DNA of 64,000 nt, from positions 124,001 to 188,000 of the forward strand of contig JAGYIX010000003.1 of the NCBI GenBank assembly GCA_018402205.1, in the 5' to 3' direction. The notes under the pieces are model-generated. The model saw only the letters and a program-made list of their open reading frames with translations. It ran no database searches and had not been told where the DNA came from. The translations under genes were made by a program, and so were the position numbers. The stretch comes from Flavobacteriaceae bacterium. GTDB lineage: Bacteria; Bacteroidota; Bacteroidia; Flavobacteriales; Flavobacteriaceae. Positions 17,451-26,375 of the stretch are shown here, one piece after another. Each line of letters begins with the position of its first letter. The stretch's first letter is position 1.

Positions 17451-20249
17451 TTAGAATAGGGAGCGTGTGAACAATCTACTTAGGGTTTCAAACTGTAGAG
17501 TTAGAACAAAGCGGATCTTGCTAGAATAGTCTGCATCAAAGGTTTCAAATCCATTATGACTGTGAACGGGAAAATAAATCTCCAGGTAGTCAGGCACTAA
17601 GTTTAATCTAAAACCTGATCCATATAAGTACTGTGCCGCTTGGTCTTGATTCTTGATCAGGCCCAGTTCTGTATATATCTCAATGAAACGCCATAAATTA
17701 ATGGCAGCGTTGGTAGAAAGGATAGCCCGGTTTGAAAGTCCCTGATCTACTTTGGCTACAAACCCGCCCTCGGCACGGATCAATTGTTGGGCAGAAAAAC
17801 CTTCAGTTTCAGAGCGCCCGATAAGGCTATAATCATAGAGGTAGTCGTTTGGCCTACCAATAGAAAAACTAAAGAAATCATTAGGGTTGGTATTTCTTAA
17901 AAATAAACCTCCAAAGAACCTCAAACTGATTTGCGTATTGTTATCAAAAAGTCTTCTATACTCTGCAGAAGAAGTTACTTTTATAAAGGATTCAGAGAAC
18001 TGCAAGTCAGCCAGCAAGCTTTTAAAGTTAAAGAGGCTTTGTTTTACTTTTTGATAGCGAAAATTGAGGACTACATAATCTGGGTTCTCTAGGGTAAGCA
18101 TGCCTTGAGCCTCTCGATCAAGCGATCTTGAAACTGCTCTTACTCTTGCAAAAAAGGATTGATTGGTCCGAGAAGTTATGCCCTCAACATTTTGGTTCAA
18201 TCTTAGGTACGGGGTAACTGTAGTGTATCGTGAGTTTATATCAAAATGCTGAGTCAATCCAAAAATTCCTGCGGTTAAGCGACTGCGATTTTCATCATTT
18301 AACCAGTGGTTTGAGGCGATATTAAAGGCTCCTATAAGCGATTTTTCTTTACTGGAATAAAAAGGGGAAAATTGATATTCAATAGGTTTAGTAACTAGAG
18401 ACTCGTTGGTAATTTGTGCACCAAAAGAAACCCCGTCGTATATATTAAAAAGTGTCTGTGGCGTAACATAAAGCTGAGCGTATCTCAAGTCGTCAAGATC
18501 AGTAAACGGAAGTATCTTAATAGGGCTTTTGAACAAACTGCTTCGCGGGTTGTACCTATTATTTGAGCTATTAAATTCGGGAGTTTCTAAATAGGGATTT
18601 ACAATGTATCGCGCTTTAGAATTAGAATCAAAGCTCACCCAAGTTTCATGGGAAGAATTATTGACCCATTGATGTGCCACTTCTTTAGAGCTGACAAATT
18701 GAGAAATTTTAACAGGCATTGGGTAAATACCGGTATAACTAACAAGTAACGAATCTACTTGATTAGAGCGCTTAAAATCTTTAATTCTAAAATCAGTGCG
18801 TTCGCGAGAAGTGATCAAGCGATCAGACACTATGGGAGCGTTGGTGCCAGGAGGTAAAAACCATTTTAGGTCAAAACCTGATACGCCAGATCTCAAGTAG
18901 GATGATTTTTGAAAGTCTTGAATAGCTTTTAAGTTGTCTGAAGCATTACTCGGATTAAAGCTCATGCGAAACAACTGAGAAGCCTTAATGGGGTTGGCAA
19001 TGCTGTAATTGTAATTCAAAAGCTTAGTCGAGGGCGTAAGAAGGGGTTGATCAAGATTCTGGTTATCAATAAATCTACCCAACCACTTGAAATGCTCATT
19101 AACAGTGATTTCTCCTAGACGATAACGATTAAAGGGCCAGATATCACCGAATTTCCCTATCAATTTTAGGTTTTCGTATCTAAGGGCTATATAATTCTCT
19201 AGTTGATACTGAACAAATCCATCGAGATAAAAGTGTTCTCTTTGCATGTTACTATCAAAGCCTAGTAACAACTGTTTGCGCATAAGGGTTTTCAACACCC
19301 TTAACTCCTGCACAAACTCATCAGGATACGGAGATAAAATGCTCGGAAAGTCAGTCACTAATTTAATGGGGCTTTCATTGTATTCGCTATAAGTAAGAAC
19401 CAGATTACTGGTATCGAGCATAGGAGATACTTGATTGGTAAATGCTATTAATCTCTCTAAGGTCTGAATGGGGTCAGCTAGATTTTTAGCCATTTTAGAA
19501 TCTAGGTGAACCGACCATTTTGGAGTTGTGTAATGAAGTAAACTGCTATCGTTATGATCGATAACGAAAATAGGGGGGGTGGCTGTTATTCCTGAAAAAT
19601 CAAAGTAGGAATTAGACTCTAGGTCGCTATGAATAAAGTGATTGTCGCCACGATCAAATGAAATACTATAATGCACCAAACCAGTGTGTTGATTGCCATG
19701 GTTGTTATTATGATATATTTCGTGTTTTGCTCCCTCAAGCGGAATGGGAAGAATAAAACTGTTCTTTAACCACAACGCTTCGTTTTGATCTATTCCATAT
19801 CCATTGAATTTAGTAGACGGAAGTTTGAGCGTATACGTAAGGTTTAAGGTTATAGAATCGCTTTTTACACGCTGAGGAAGAGCCACTTCAATAACATCGT
19901 AATTTATACGTCTGTAATCAAGAGTTTCTGAGTCAAGTGCAATGATTAAGTCATTAGTAACGCCTCTATCTTCCTCTTTAGCTAAATGAAAACTGCGATC
20001 AAAGCGTTGTTGAAAAGAAATGCCTATTGGGCTATTCTTAGACGAAAAAGAGTGATTCCAGTCGTATAAATAGAGAGTGCGAGATTTGGCGAAATCATTT
20101 TTATTAAAAGTAAGTTTGCTTTTAACAGAAAGACTGCTGTTGGCATGATTCCAATAAAGGTGAGCGCTTATTTTAGACGGCGCGTTTTGGGAGAATAAAA
20201 GCGTAGTACTAAGAGAAAAAACAACGTAAACGAAAAGCCTAAAGTGCAT
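17451..20249 (-). CDS. Secreted gluzincin-like (M1-like) protein with a possible outer-membrane barrel, probably not an active peptidase
   Basis: The protein has a signal peptide (MHFRLFVYVVFSLSTTLLFSQ). The N-terminal 250 residues are beta-rich, like the M1 aminopeptidase N-domain. A middle region resembles the M1/gluzincin core in its second helix (FYLDGFVQYQLENYIALRY, then LIGKFGDIWPFNRYRLGEI), but I find no HExxH zinc motif where it should lie (ELRVLKTLMRKQLL). The last 350 residues are alternating aromatic beta strands ending in VLTLQFETLSRLF, as in outer-membrane barrels. The gene starts one base inside the end of the LOG gene, so it is in the uvrA-LOG operon. Family is inferred from pattern memory and function is unknown. 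Confidence 0.6.
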   Translation of the reverse strand: MHFRLFVYVVFSLSTTLLFSQNAPSKISAHLYWNHANSSLSVKSKLTFNKNDFAKSRTLYLYDWNHSFSSKNSPIGISFQQRFDRSFHLAKEEDRGVTNDLIIALDSETLDYRRINYDVIEVALPQRVKSDSITLNLTYTLKLPSTKFNGYGIDQNEALWLKNSFILPIPLEGAKHEIYHNNNHGNQHTGLVHYSISFDRGDNHFIHSDLESNSYFDFSGITATPPIFVIDHNDSSLLHYTTPKWSVHLDSKMAKNLADPIQTLERLIAFTNQVSPMLDTSNLVLTYSEYNESPIKLVTDFPSILSPYPDEFVQELRVLKTLMRKQLLLGFDSNMQREHFYLDGFVQYQLENYIALRYENLKLIGKFGDIWPFNRYRLGEITVNEHFKWLGRFIDNQNLDQPLLTPSTKLLNYNYSIANPIKASQLFRMSFNPSNASDNLKAIQDFQKSSYLRSGVSGFDLKWFLPPGTNAPIVSDRLITSRERTDFRIKDFKRSNQVDSLLVSYTGIYPMPVKISQFVSSKEVAHQWVNNSSHETWVSFDSNSKARYIVNPYLETPEFNSSNNRYNPRSSLFKSPIKILPFTDLDDLRYAQLYVTPQTLFNIYDGVSFGAQITNESLVTKPIEYQFSPFYSSKEKSLIGAFNIASNHWLNDENRSRLTAGIFGLTQHFDINSRYTTVTPYLRLNQNVEGITSRTNQSFFARVRAVSRSLDREAQGMLTLENPDYVVLNFRYQKVKQSLFNFKSLLADLQFSESFIKVTSSAEYRRLFDNNTQISLRFFGGLFLRNTNPNDFFSFSIGRPNDYLYDYSLIGRSETEGFSAQQLIRAEGGFVAKVDQGLSNRAILSTNAAINLWRFIEIYTELGLIKNQDQAAQYLYGSGFRLNLVPDYLEIYFPVHSHNGFETFDADYSSKIRFVLTLQFETLSRLFTRSLF

Positions 20250-20932
20250 TAGAAGTTTGGTCTTAAATCTCGCCCTTTATAGAATGCCAAAACAATAGAA
20301 ACTACCTCTTCTGCAGTGTCAACTACTTTAAATAAATCGAGATCTTCTTTAGAAATCGTTTTTTCTCTGACTAGTGTTTCTTTAATCCAGTCTATAAGTC
20401 CACCCCAAAACTTAGTTCCGACCAAAATAATAGGAAAGCCTTTTATTTTATGTGTTTGAATCAAAGTTAACGCCTCAAATAACTCGTCTAAAGTTCCGAA
20501 ACCACCCGGCATCACCACAAAGCCCTGGGCATATTTCACAAACATGACTTTGCGAACAAAAAAATAATCAAAGGAAAGACTTTTATCTGCGTCAATGAAT
20601 TCGTTGGGATACTGCTCAAAAGGAAGTTTAATATTTAAACCTACCGATATGCCTTTTGCTTCTTGCGCCCCCTTGTTAGCAGCTCTCATTACTCCGGGCC
20701 CACCACCCGTTATAATTCCAAATCCTTGCAAAGAGAGCTTATTCGCAATTTCAACAGAAAGATCAAAAGTCGATTGGTCTTCTCTTGTTCGTGCAGAGCC
20801 GAAAATAGATACACATGGCCCTATCTTTGCCATTCTATCATATCCTTCTACAAATTCTCCCATAATCTTGAAGAGGGCCCAGGAATCGTTAGACTTAATG
20901 TCGTTCCAAGTTTTTGCTGAATGCGATATCAT
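20249..20932 (-). CDS. LOG-family (TIGR00730-type) Rossmann-fold protein
   Basis: The protein carries the two LOG signatures: GGGPGVMRAANKGA (about 80) and PGGFGTLDELFE (about 140). LOG proteins are nucleotide 5'-monophosphate phosphoribohydrolases, first known from plant cytokinin activation and once misnamed lysine decarboxylases. The likely bacterial role is hydrolysis of nucleoside monophosphates, possibly in nucleotide salvage. It overlaps the uvrA stop by the four bases ATGA, so it is translationally coupled to uvrA. The length of 227 residues is normal for this bacterial subfamily. Confidence 0.92.
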   Translation of the reverse strand: MISHSAKTWNDIKSNDSWALFKIMGEFVEGYDRMAKIGPCVSIFGSARTREDQSTFDLSVEIANKLSLQGFGIITGGGPGVMRAANKGAQEAKGISVGLNIKLPFEQYPNEFIDADKSLSFDYFFVRKVMFVKYAQGFVVMPGGFGTLDELFEALTLIQTHKIKGFPIILVGTKFWGGLIDWIKETLVREKTISKEDLDLFKVVDTAEEVVSIVLAFYKGRDLRPNF

Positions 20933-23766
20933 GATACTTCAAGCGATTTAAACGAAACTAATTCATTTTTTAGGAACGCGGCAGTCAAACCCTCAGAAGA
21001 TGCTGAAATTTGTTCAGGTGTTCCTTTGGCTACAATACATCCTCCTGCATAACCTCCTTCTGGTCCTATATCTATGATGTAATCGGCTTGCCTAATTACA
21101 TCGAGATTGTGTTCGATAACAACCACTGTATTTCCTTTGTCTACAAGCTTATTTAAGACATCTAATAAGATGCGAATATCTTCAAAGTGTAAGCCTGTAG
21201 TGGGCTCATCTAAAATATATATAGTGTTTCCGGTATCTCTTTTTGCAAGTTCGGTAGCGAGCTTTACCCGCTGCGCTTCACCTCCTGATAAGGTGGTTGA
21301 CGATTGCCCTAGAGTTATATATCCAAGACCTACTAAATCTAAGGTTTTTAGAATGCGATGAATTTTTGGAATAGCGTCAAAAAAAAGACTTGCCTCTTCA
21401 ATAGTCATTTTCAATACATCGGAAATAGTTTTCCCTTTATATCTAATTTCAAGTGTCTCGCGATTAAAGCGCTTACCTCTGCAGGTTTCACAGTCTACCA
21501 AAACATCGGGCAAAAAATTCATTTCAATGACTTTTTGACCACCACCACCGCATGTTTCACACCTACCTCCAGCTACATTGAAACTAAAACGCCCTGCCTT
21601 ATACCCTCGAATAACTGCTTCAGTTGTTTTTGCAAACAATGCCCTTATCTCTGAAAAAACACCAGTGTAGGTTGCCGGGTTAGAGCGAGGGGTTCTTCCG
21701 ATGGGAGATTGATTCACGTCAATAACTTTGTCGCAATAGTTTATTCCTTTTACGCTCTTATAGGGCAATGGCTTCTGCACCCCATTAAAGTATTCTGCAT
21801 TTAGGATAGGGTATAGAGTTTCATTGATCAAAGAAGATTTTCCGCTACCCGACACCCCTGTAATTAGAGTTAGGGTGCCCAATGGAATTTTAAGATGGAC
21901 TTCTTTTAGGTTATTGCCAGAGCATCCAAGTACTTCAATATACTTCTGAGTTCCCTTTCGTCTTTTCAATGGGGTAGGAATGCTTTTTTTGTATTGCAAG
22001 TATTCTGAGGTTAAAGTGTTTTGATTTTTCATCAAATCTGGACTTCCTTCGAAAACAATTTGTCCGCCATGTCTTCCAGCACCTGGACCAATATCAATAA
22101 CGTGATCAGCACACTGTATCATATCGCGATCATGTTCTACCACAATTACCGAGTTGCCAATATCTCTTAGCTCTTCTAAAGCTTTAATAAGGCGCATGTT
22201 ATCTCGCTGATGTAGTCCTATACTGGGTTCGTCTAAAATATAGAGTACACCCATCAATTGAGATCCAATCTGCGTAGCCAAACGAATGCGTTGTGCTTCA
22301 CCACCAGACAACGAGCGTGCAGTGCGATTTAAGGTTAAATAGTTGAGTCCTACATTATCTAAGAATGCCAGACGAGAGCGAATTTCTTTAACCACTTCAC
22401 TGGCGATTCTAGCTTTAGTTGGCTCTAATCGCTCTTCAATTGCATCAAAAAATTGCAAGAGTTCGGCTACAGAACAATTTACTAAAGAGGAGAGGGTTTG
22501 CTCGTCTATCTTAAAGAATTTTGCTTCAGGTTTAAGCCTTGAGCCGTTGCAGCTATGACAAATTTTATCCTCAAGAAAGTCTGCCGCCCATCTTTTGATG
22601 GTGGCCGAGCCAGACTCATTATACTGATAAAGGATGAATTTCTCTATGCCGTCGTAATCAATCGCGTATTCTCGAGAGACGCCGAGAGATTTAGAAGGGA
22701 TAACTACGCGCTGTTTTAGTCCAGTTAGAATAGCGTTTCGGGCTTCCTCTGAAAGAGATTTAATTGGGCTGTCAAGGGTGAAATCAAAAAGATATCCGAT
22801 ATGCTCTATTTGTGTGAAGGCCCAATTTTTCTTGTATAAACCAAGCGGTGCTATTCCTCCTTTTCGAATAGTTAACGATTCATCTACAAATATTTTTCGC
22901 AGATCTAACTCCTTTAGTTGTCCAAGACCCTTGCACTCAGGACACATGCCTTTTGGAGAATTAAAAGAAAAGCTATTGGGCTCAGGTAGGTCTAGGGAGA
23001 CTCCAGATTCAGGACACATTAAAGCAGAACTATAGTAGTGTATTTCTCCTTCAGCTGTTTCTACCATCAGCACTGAATTTCCGCGTTTTAAGGCGAGCTC
23101 GACACTTTGCCGCAATCGCTTATTATCTTGACTAGGAGAAACAGTTAGCCTATCAATGACAATCTCTATATCGTGTATTTTATAGCGATCAAGTTTTAAT
23201 CCTGGCTCAATAGAACGAATTTGTCCGTCTACCCTAACTCTTAAAAATCCTTGTTTTTGAACAGTTTCGAAAAGCTCTCTGTAGTGTCCCTTTCTAGACC
23301 TAATGATGGGAGCCAACAGCGTAATAGTTTGCCCGCTAAATTGTTCACTCAATAACTGAATAATCTCTTCATTGGAATAGCTCACCATTTGCTTGCCAGT
23401 TACCGGTGAGTAGGCCTCAGATGCTCTTGCGTAGAGAAGACGCAAAAAATCATAGATTTCTGTTATAGTTCCGACCGTAGAGCGCGGAGATCTCGAAGTT
23501 GTTTTCTGTTCGATAGCAATAACCGGAGAAAGCCCTTCGATAGAGTCAACATCAGGTCTCTCTAAATTGCCTAAAAATTGACGGGCGTAGGCAGAGAATG
23601 TTTCTATATAGCGCCTTTGACCTTCTGCATAAATAGTGTCAAAGGCAAGAGAAGATTTACCACTACCTGATAATCCAGTAATAACCACTAATTTCTCGCG
23701 TGGAATCTCCAAAGAAACCCCTTTTAAATTGTGGGTTCTGGCATTATTAATCACAATTTTCGACAC
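20929..23766 (-). CDS. uvrA: Excinuclease ABC subunit A
   Basis: UvrA is the damage-sensing ATPase of nucleotide excision repair. Both ABC halves are complete: Walker A GLSGSGKSSL (about 31-40) and GVSGSGKSSL (about 640), with signatures LSGGEAQRIRLATQ and LSGGEAQRVKLATE, and Walker B ILDEPSIGLHQRDN and ILDEPTTGLHFEDI. The zinc modules are CPESG/CPECKGLG and CETCGGGG...CETCRGKRF. Length is 945 residues, normal. The start is GTG 23766, giving MSKIVINNARTHNLKGV; the GTG follows a TATTTTTG promoter element by about 18 bases. It is first in an operon with the LOG gene and the gluzincin-like gene, and is divergent from the S24 regulator. Confidence 0.98.
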   Translation of the reverse strand: MSKIVINNARTHNLKGVSLEIPREKLVVITGLSGSGKSSLAFDTIYAEGQRRYIETFSAYARQFLGNLERPDVDSIEGLSPVIAIEQKTTSRSPRSTVGTITEIYDFLRLLYARASEAYSPVTGKQMVSYSNEEIIQLLSEQFSGQTITLLAPIIRSRKGHYRELFETVQKQGFLRVRVDGQIRSIEPGLKLDRYKIHDIEIVIDRLTVSPSQDNKRLRQSVELALKRGNSVLMVETAEGEIHYYSSALMCPESGVSLDLPEPNSFSFNSPKGMCPECKGLGQLKELDLRKIFVDESLTIRKGGIAPLGLYKKNWAFTQIEHIGYLFDFTLDSPIKSLSEEARNAILTGLKQRVVIPSKSLGVSREYAIDYDGIEKFILYQYNESGSATIKRWAADFLEDKICHSCNGSRLKPEAKFFKIDEQTLSSLVNCSVAELLQFFDAIEERLEPTKARIASEVVKEIRSRLAFLDNVGLNYLTLNRTARSLSGGEAQRIRLATQIGSQLMGVLYILDEPSIGLHQRDNMRLIKALEELRDIGNSVIVVEHDRDMIQCADHVIDIGPGAGRHGGQIVFEGSPDLMKNQNTLTSEYLQYKKSIPTPLKRRKGTQKYIEVLGCSGNNLKEVHLKIPLGTLTLITGVSGSGKSSLINETLYPILNAEYFNGVQKPLPYKSVKGINYCDKVIDVNQSPIGRTPRSNPATYTGVFSEIRALFAKTTEAVIRGYKAGRFSFNVAGGRCETCGGGGQKVIEMNFLPDVLVDCETCRGKRFNRETLEIRYKGKTISDVLKMTIEEASLFFDAIPKIHRILKTLDLVGLGYITLGQSSTTLSGGEAQRVKLATELAKRDTGNTIYILDEPTTGLHFEDIRILLDVLNKLVDKGNTVVVIEHNLDVIRQADYIIDIGPEGGYAGGCIVAKGTPEQISASSEGLTAAFLKNELVSFKSLEVS

Positions 23767-23783
23767 TGTACCCGATTAAAATT

Positions 23784-23791
23784 CAAAAATA
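23784..23791 (-). promoter_or_regulatory. Putative -7 element of the uvrA promoter (TATTTTTG)
   Basis: On the minus strand TATTTTTG matches TAnnTTTG. It ends 18 bases before the uvrA GTG. A TTG lies about 24 bases upstream as a possible -33 element, and operator O1 (23805-23815) lies in the spacer between them. A repressor bound there would block this promoter. Confidence 0.6.
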
Positions 23792-23804
23792 CGCCATATA
23801 CATT

Positions 23805-23815
23805 GGAATAATTCC
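23805..23815. promoter_or_regulatory. Palindromic site O1 (GGAATAATTCC), candidate operator
   Basis: This is a perfect 11-bp inverted repeat, GGAAT-A-ATTCC. A near copy, O2, lies 21 bp away centre to centre, that is two helical turns. O1 lies within the predicted uvrA promoter spacer. Binding by the divergent S24 regulator is inferred from position and symmetry only. Confidence 0.6.
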
Positions 23816-23825
23816 CAATTGATTA

Positions 23826-23836
23826 GGAATTAATCC
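23826..23836. promoter_or_regulatory. Palindromic site O2 (GGAATTAATCC), candidate operator
   Basis: This matches O1 at nine of 11 positions and is also roughly dyad-symmetric (GGA...TCC). It lies between a TTG at 23819 and the TACTTTTA element that may drive the S24 regulator gene, so it could mediate autorepression. Confidence 0.55.
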
Positions 23837-23837
23837 T

Positions 23838-23845
23838 TACTTTTA
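23838..23845 (+). promoter_or_regulatory. Possible -7 element for the S24 regulator gene (TACTTTTA)
   Basis: TACTTTTA differs from TAnnTTTG at one position. It ends four bases before the ATG at 23850, which would give a nearly leaderless transcript. A TTG lies 16 bases upstream. Consensus match is imperfect. Confidence 0.35.
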
Positions 23846-23849
23846 ACCC

Positions 23850-24620
23850 ATGAGTAAATTTAATACCGCGCAACGTTTTGCTTTGCTTCGCAAAGAATTA
23901 GGTTTTACTCAAACTGAGTTTGGAGCCTATTTAGGTTTGTCTGGATCTAGTGCAGACATAGAGCGCGGCAAGACCAAAGTACCAGGCTTTGTGGTAGCTA
24001 AGTTGTTCGAAGAACACCAAATTAATCCTTCATGGCTTTTCGAATCTAGTGAACAGATGCGTTTAGTTAACGAATCGCTCTCGTTCGTTCCAAAAGTAAT
24101 TACGGTTAATTCAGAGAACAAAGAAAATGTATTACTAGTTGAAACTAAAGCGGCAGCAGGCTATCCGCAAAATATCTTAGATAGAAGTTGGTACGAAAAA
24201 CTCCCTGCATTTGACCTGCCGCTAAAAGAGTTTAGAAATGCCTCTTATCGCGGCTTTCAAGTCGAGGGTGAAAGTATGCTTCCGTCACTAAACCCTGGCG
24301 ACTGGGTGTTAGCTAGAGCCGTAGAATCTATTCATTCTTTGCGTTCATCAAAAATTTATGTGGTAGTTCTCGAAGACAGCGTTATGGTAAAAAAGATAGA
24401 GGTGAAACCAAATAGCAACCGACTATCTCTGATATCGGTAAATCCAAATTATGAATCTTACGATATACACGCTTTTCAAATTCAAGAATTATGGGAGGTC
24501 AGCAGTAAGATAACCTTTGTTATCGAACAAGACCAAAGCCTACAATTACTCAATGATCTAAAAGATTCTATGCGTGAATTAAAAGACCGCCTTTCTTCTA
24601 ATAAATTAAAGCAAGCTTAA
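23850..24620 (+). CDS. XRE-family transcriptional repressor with S24 (LexA/CI-type) peptidase domain
   Basis: The N-terminal helix-turn-helix (about 5-60, LLRKELGFTQTEFGAYLGLSGSS) binds DNA. The C-terminal S24 domain has the catalytic Ser142 in VEGESM, and Lys181 in VMVKK (39 residues on; LexA has 37, lambda CI 43). An Ala-Gly pair (A103-G104 in KAAAGYP) lies 39 residues before Ser142, close to the spacing in CI (38) and LexA (35), so damage-induced self-cleavage is plausible. A short Glu/Lys-rich tail follows. The gene is divergent from uvrA and the shared 83-base region holds two palindromes, so I infer control of itself and the uvrA operon. No bona fide LexA was seen in the window. Confidence 0.88.
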   Translation: MSKFNTAQRFALLRKELGFTQTEFGAYLGLSGSSADIERGKTKVPGFVVAKLFEEHQINPSWLFESSEQMRLVNESLSFVPKVITVNSENKENVLLVETKAAAGYPQNILDRSWYEKLPAFDLPLKEFRNASYRGFQVEGESMLPSLNPGDWVLARAVESIHSLRSSKIYVVVLEDSVMVKKIEVKPNSNRLSLISVNPNYESYDIHAFQIQELWEVSSKITFVIEQDQSLQLLNDLKDSMRELKDRLSSNKLKQA

Positions 24621-24626
24621 ACCGAT

Positions 24627-26306
24627 CTAAAACCCAGATGCGGCTTCATCACCTCTAGAATCAGCTCCGGCTTCTAGGCCTTTAGTTGGGTGTACTTTAA
24701 TGGCGTTTACCTTTCCTATAATTCGGTTCGTTTGCTCTGAAATAGTATGGCCTTTTTCTTTCAATCGATCTACCAGATATTCCTCATATCGATTGGGTTC
24801 GAGTATAAGTCGATCGGGCATCCATTGGTGATGAAAGCGCGGAGCATCTACTGATTCTTGCATGGGTTGATCGTAATAAGCTGCGCGCATAAATGTTTGG
24901 GCCACAGCCGTTATAATGGTAGATCCTCCAGGGGTTCCTAGCACCATGAATAGTTCACCTTCTTTTTCTACAATTGTAGGAGTCATACTGCTTAACATTC
25001 TCTTTCTAGGAGCAATCTCATTAGCGCTAGATCCGACCAATCCGAACATATTTGGCACTCCGGGCTTTGCGCTGAAGTCGTCCATTTCGTTGTTGTAGAA
25101 AAACCCTAATTCTTCGTGGTAAAGTTTAGACCCGTATCCTCCATTTAGGGTGGTGGTTACTGAAACCGCGTTACCAAAAGAATCGATAATAGAATAGTGT
25201 GTGGTTTCTTCCGATTCTAAACCGTAAAACTCTCCGTGACTGATTTCTTCTGAAGGGGTAGCTGTCTCGGGGTCAAATGATTCCATACGAGACTTTAAGT
25301 AGGTTGTAGCGGTAATTTTGTCCTCTGGAATAGCAACAAAGTCTGGGTCTCCTAGAAAGTGATTTCTGTCGGCATAAGCTCTTCTGAACGTTTCTGTAAG
25401 TAGATGTATGTATTCCTCGCTGTCTAGAGTAAGATCGTCCGTTACAAAAGGTTCTAACATGCCAAAAATTTGCTTCATAGTTAAACCTCCGCTGCTGGGC
25501 GGAGCCATTGAAATAAGATCAAAGTTTTTGAATGAGAATAGGATAGGGTCTCTAAATACAGCGCGATAGGCCTTTAAGTCTTCTAGTGTAATAACCCCGC
25601 CATTACGTTGAATAAAAGAAGTTATTTTTTCTGCCATTTTGCCTTCGTAAAAACCTGCTCTTCCCTTATCTCGTATCAATTCTAGTGTTTTCGCAAGTTC
25701 GATGTGTTTAATGGTATCGCCGGCTGAGACTCCTGAAAACTTATGGAGTACCCGCTGATTAACGAGCGTAAAAAGAGAGTCGTAATAAGCTAATCGCCTA
25801 GATTGGTTTGTGGTAACCACAACCCCCTTTCTTGCCAAGTCTATAGCCGGCTGAATGAGTCTTTCAAAAGGCAAGGAGGCTAGTGAATCGTATACGGCAA
25901 ATATTCCGGCTACTGTACCTGGAATGCCTACGGCATTGGCTCCGAGAGTGCTTTTATCTGTAATTACACTTCCCTCAGCATCCAGAAAGAAATCAGATTT
26001 TGCCGCCATGGGGGCCATTTCACGATAATCTAGGCTACCTGCTGATCCGTCTGCTTTTCTGAAAACCATGAATCCTCCGCCCGAAATGTTGCCAGCGAAT
26101 GGGTAGGCTACTGCTAAAGCTAATTCAGTGGCAATCATAGCGTCAAAAGCGTTACCGCCTTCTTTTAGAATCTGCACACCTATTTCAGAGGCTTCTATAC
26201 GTGAGCTAACCAATGCTGCCTTTTTGAAATACACATATTCAGAGGGTGACTTTTGTTGACAACTAGATAAGAGAAGTACCCACAGAGCACAAAGTAAAAC
26301 ACGCAT
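24627..26306 (-). CDS. ggt: Gamma-glutamyltransferase (lipoprotein form)
   Basis: This Ntn-hydrolase cleaves gamma-glutamyl bonds of glutathione and similar peptides, after self-cleavage into two subunits. The nucleophile is Thr368 in EETTHYSIID, which would become the N-terminus of the small subunit. The region around NGGYGSKL, NNEMDDFSAKPG and MLSSMTPTIV is intact, and the end has DSRGDEAASGF. The leader ends in a lipobox, LSSC (Cys16), so the enzyme should be anchored on the periplasmic face or outer membrane. Length 559 is normal. It is divergent from glmM; its end is convergent with the S24 regulator gene with a six-base gap. Confidence 0.95.
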   Translation of the reverse strand: MRVLLCALWVLLLSSCQQKSPSEYVYFKKAALVSSRIEASEIGVQILKEGGNAFDAMIATELALAVAYPFAGNISGGGFMVFRKADGSAGSLDYREMAPMAAKSDFFLDAEGSVITDKSTLGANAVGIPGTVAGIFAVYDSLASLPFERLIQPAIDLARKGVVVTTNQSRRLAYYDSLFTLVNQRVLHKFSGVSAGDTIKHIELAKTLELIRDKGRAGFYEGKMAEKITSFIQRNGGVITLEDLKAYRAVFRDPILFSFKNFDLISMAPPSSGGLTMKQIFGMLEPFVTDDLTLDSEEYIHLLTETFRRAYADRNHFLGDPDFVAIPEDKITATTYLKSRMESFDPETATPSEEISHGEFYGLESEETTHYSIIDSFGNAVSVTTTLNGGYGSKLYHEELGFFYNNEMDDFSAKPGVPNMFGLVGSSANEIAPRKRMLSSMTPTIVEKEGELFMVLGTPGGSTIITAVAQTFMRAAYYDQPMQESVDAPRFHHQWMPDRLILEPNRYEEYLVDRLKEKGHTISEQTNRIIGKVNAIKVHPTKGLEAGADSRGDEAASGF

Positions 26307-26349
26307 AACAGAACAGATTTAAGTCTCCTAAAATAATTGAAAACTAAGG

Positions 26350-26357
26350 TATCTTTG
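26350..26357 (+). promoter_or_regulatory. Putative -7 element of the glmM promoter (TATCTTTG)
   Basis: TATCTTTG fits TAnnTTTG and ends 18 bases before the ATG at 26376. This supports the ATG at 26376 over the earlier TTG start in the ORF track, which lies upstream of the predicted transcription start. Confidence 0.6.
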
Positions 26358-26375
26358 AAAGAATTTCTATGGATT

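Noticed and set aside
20595-20951. Plus-strand 118-codon ORF opposite the LOG gene
   Set aside because: It mirrors the conserved LOG coding frame on the opposite strand, with no family match.
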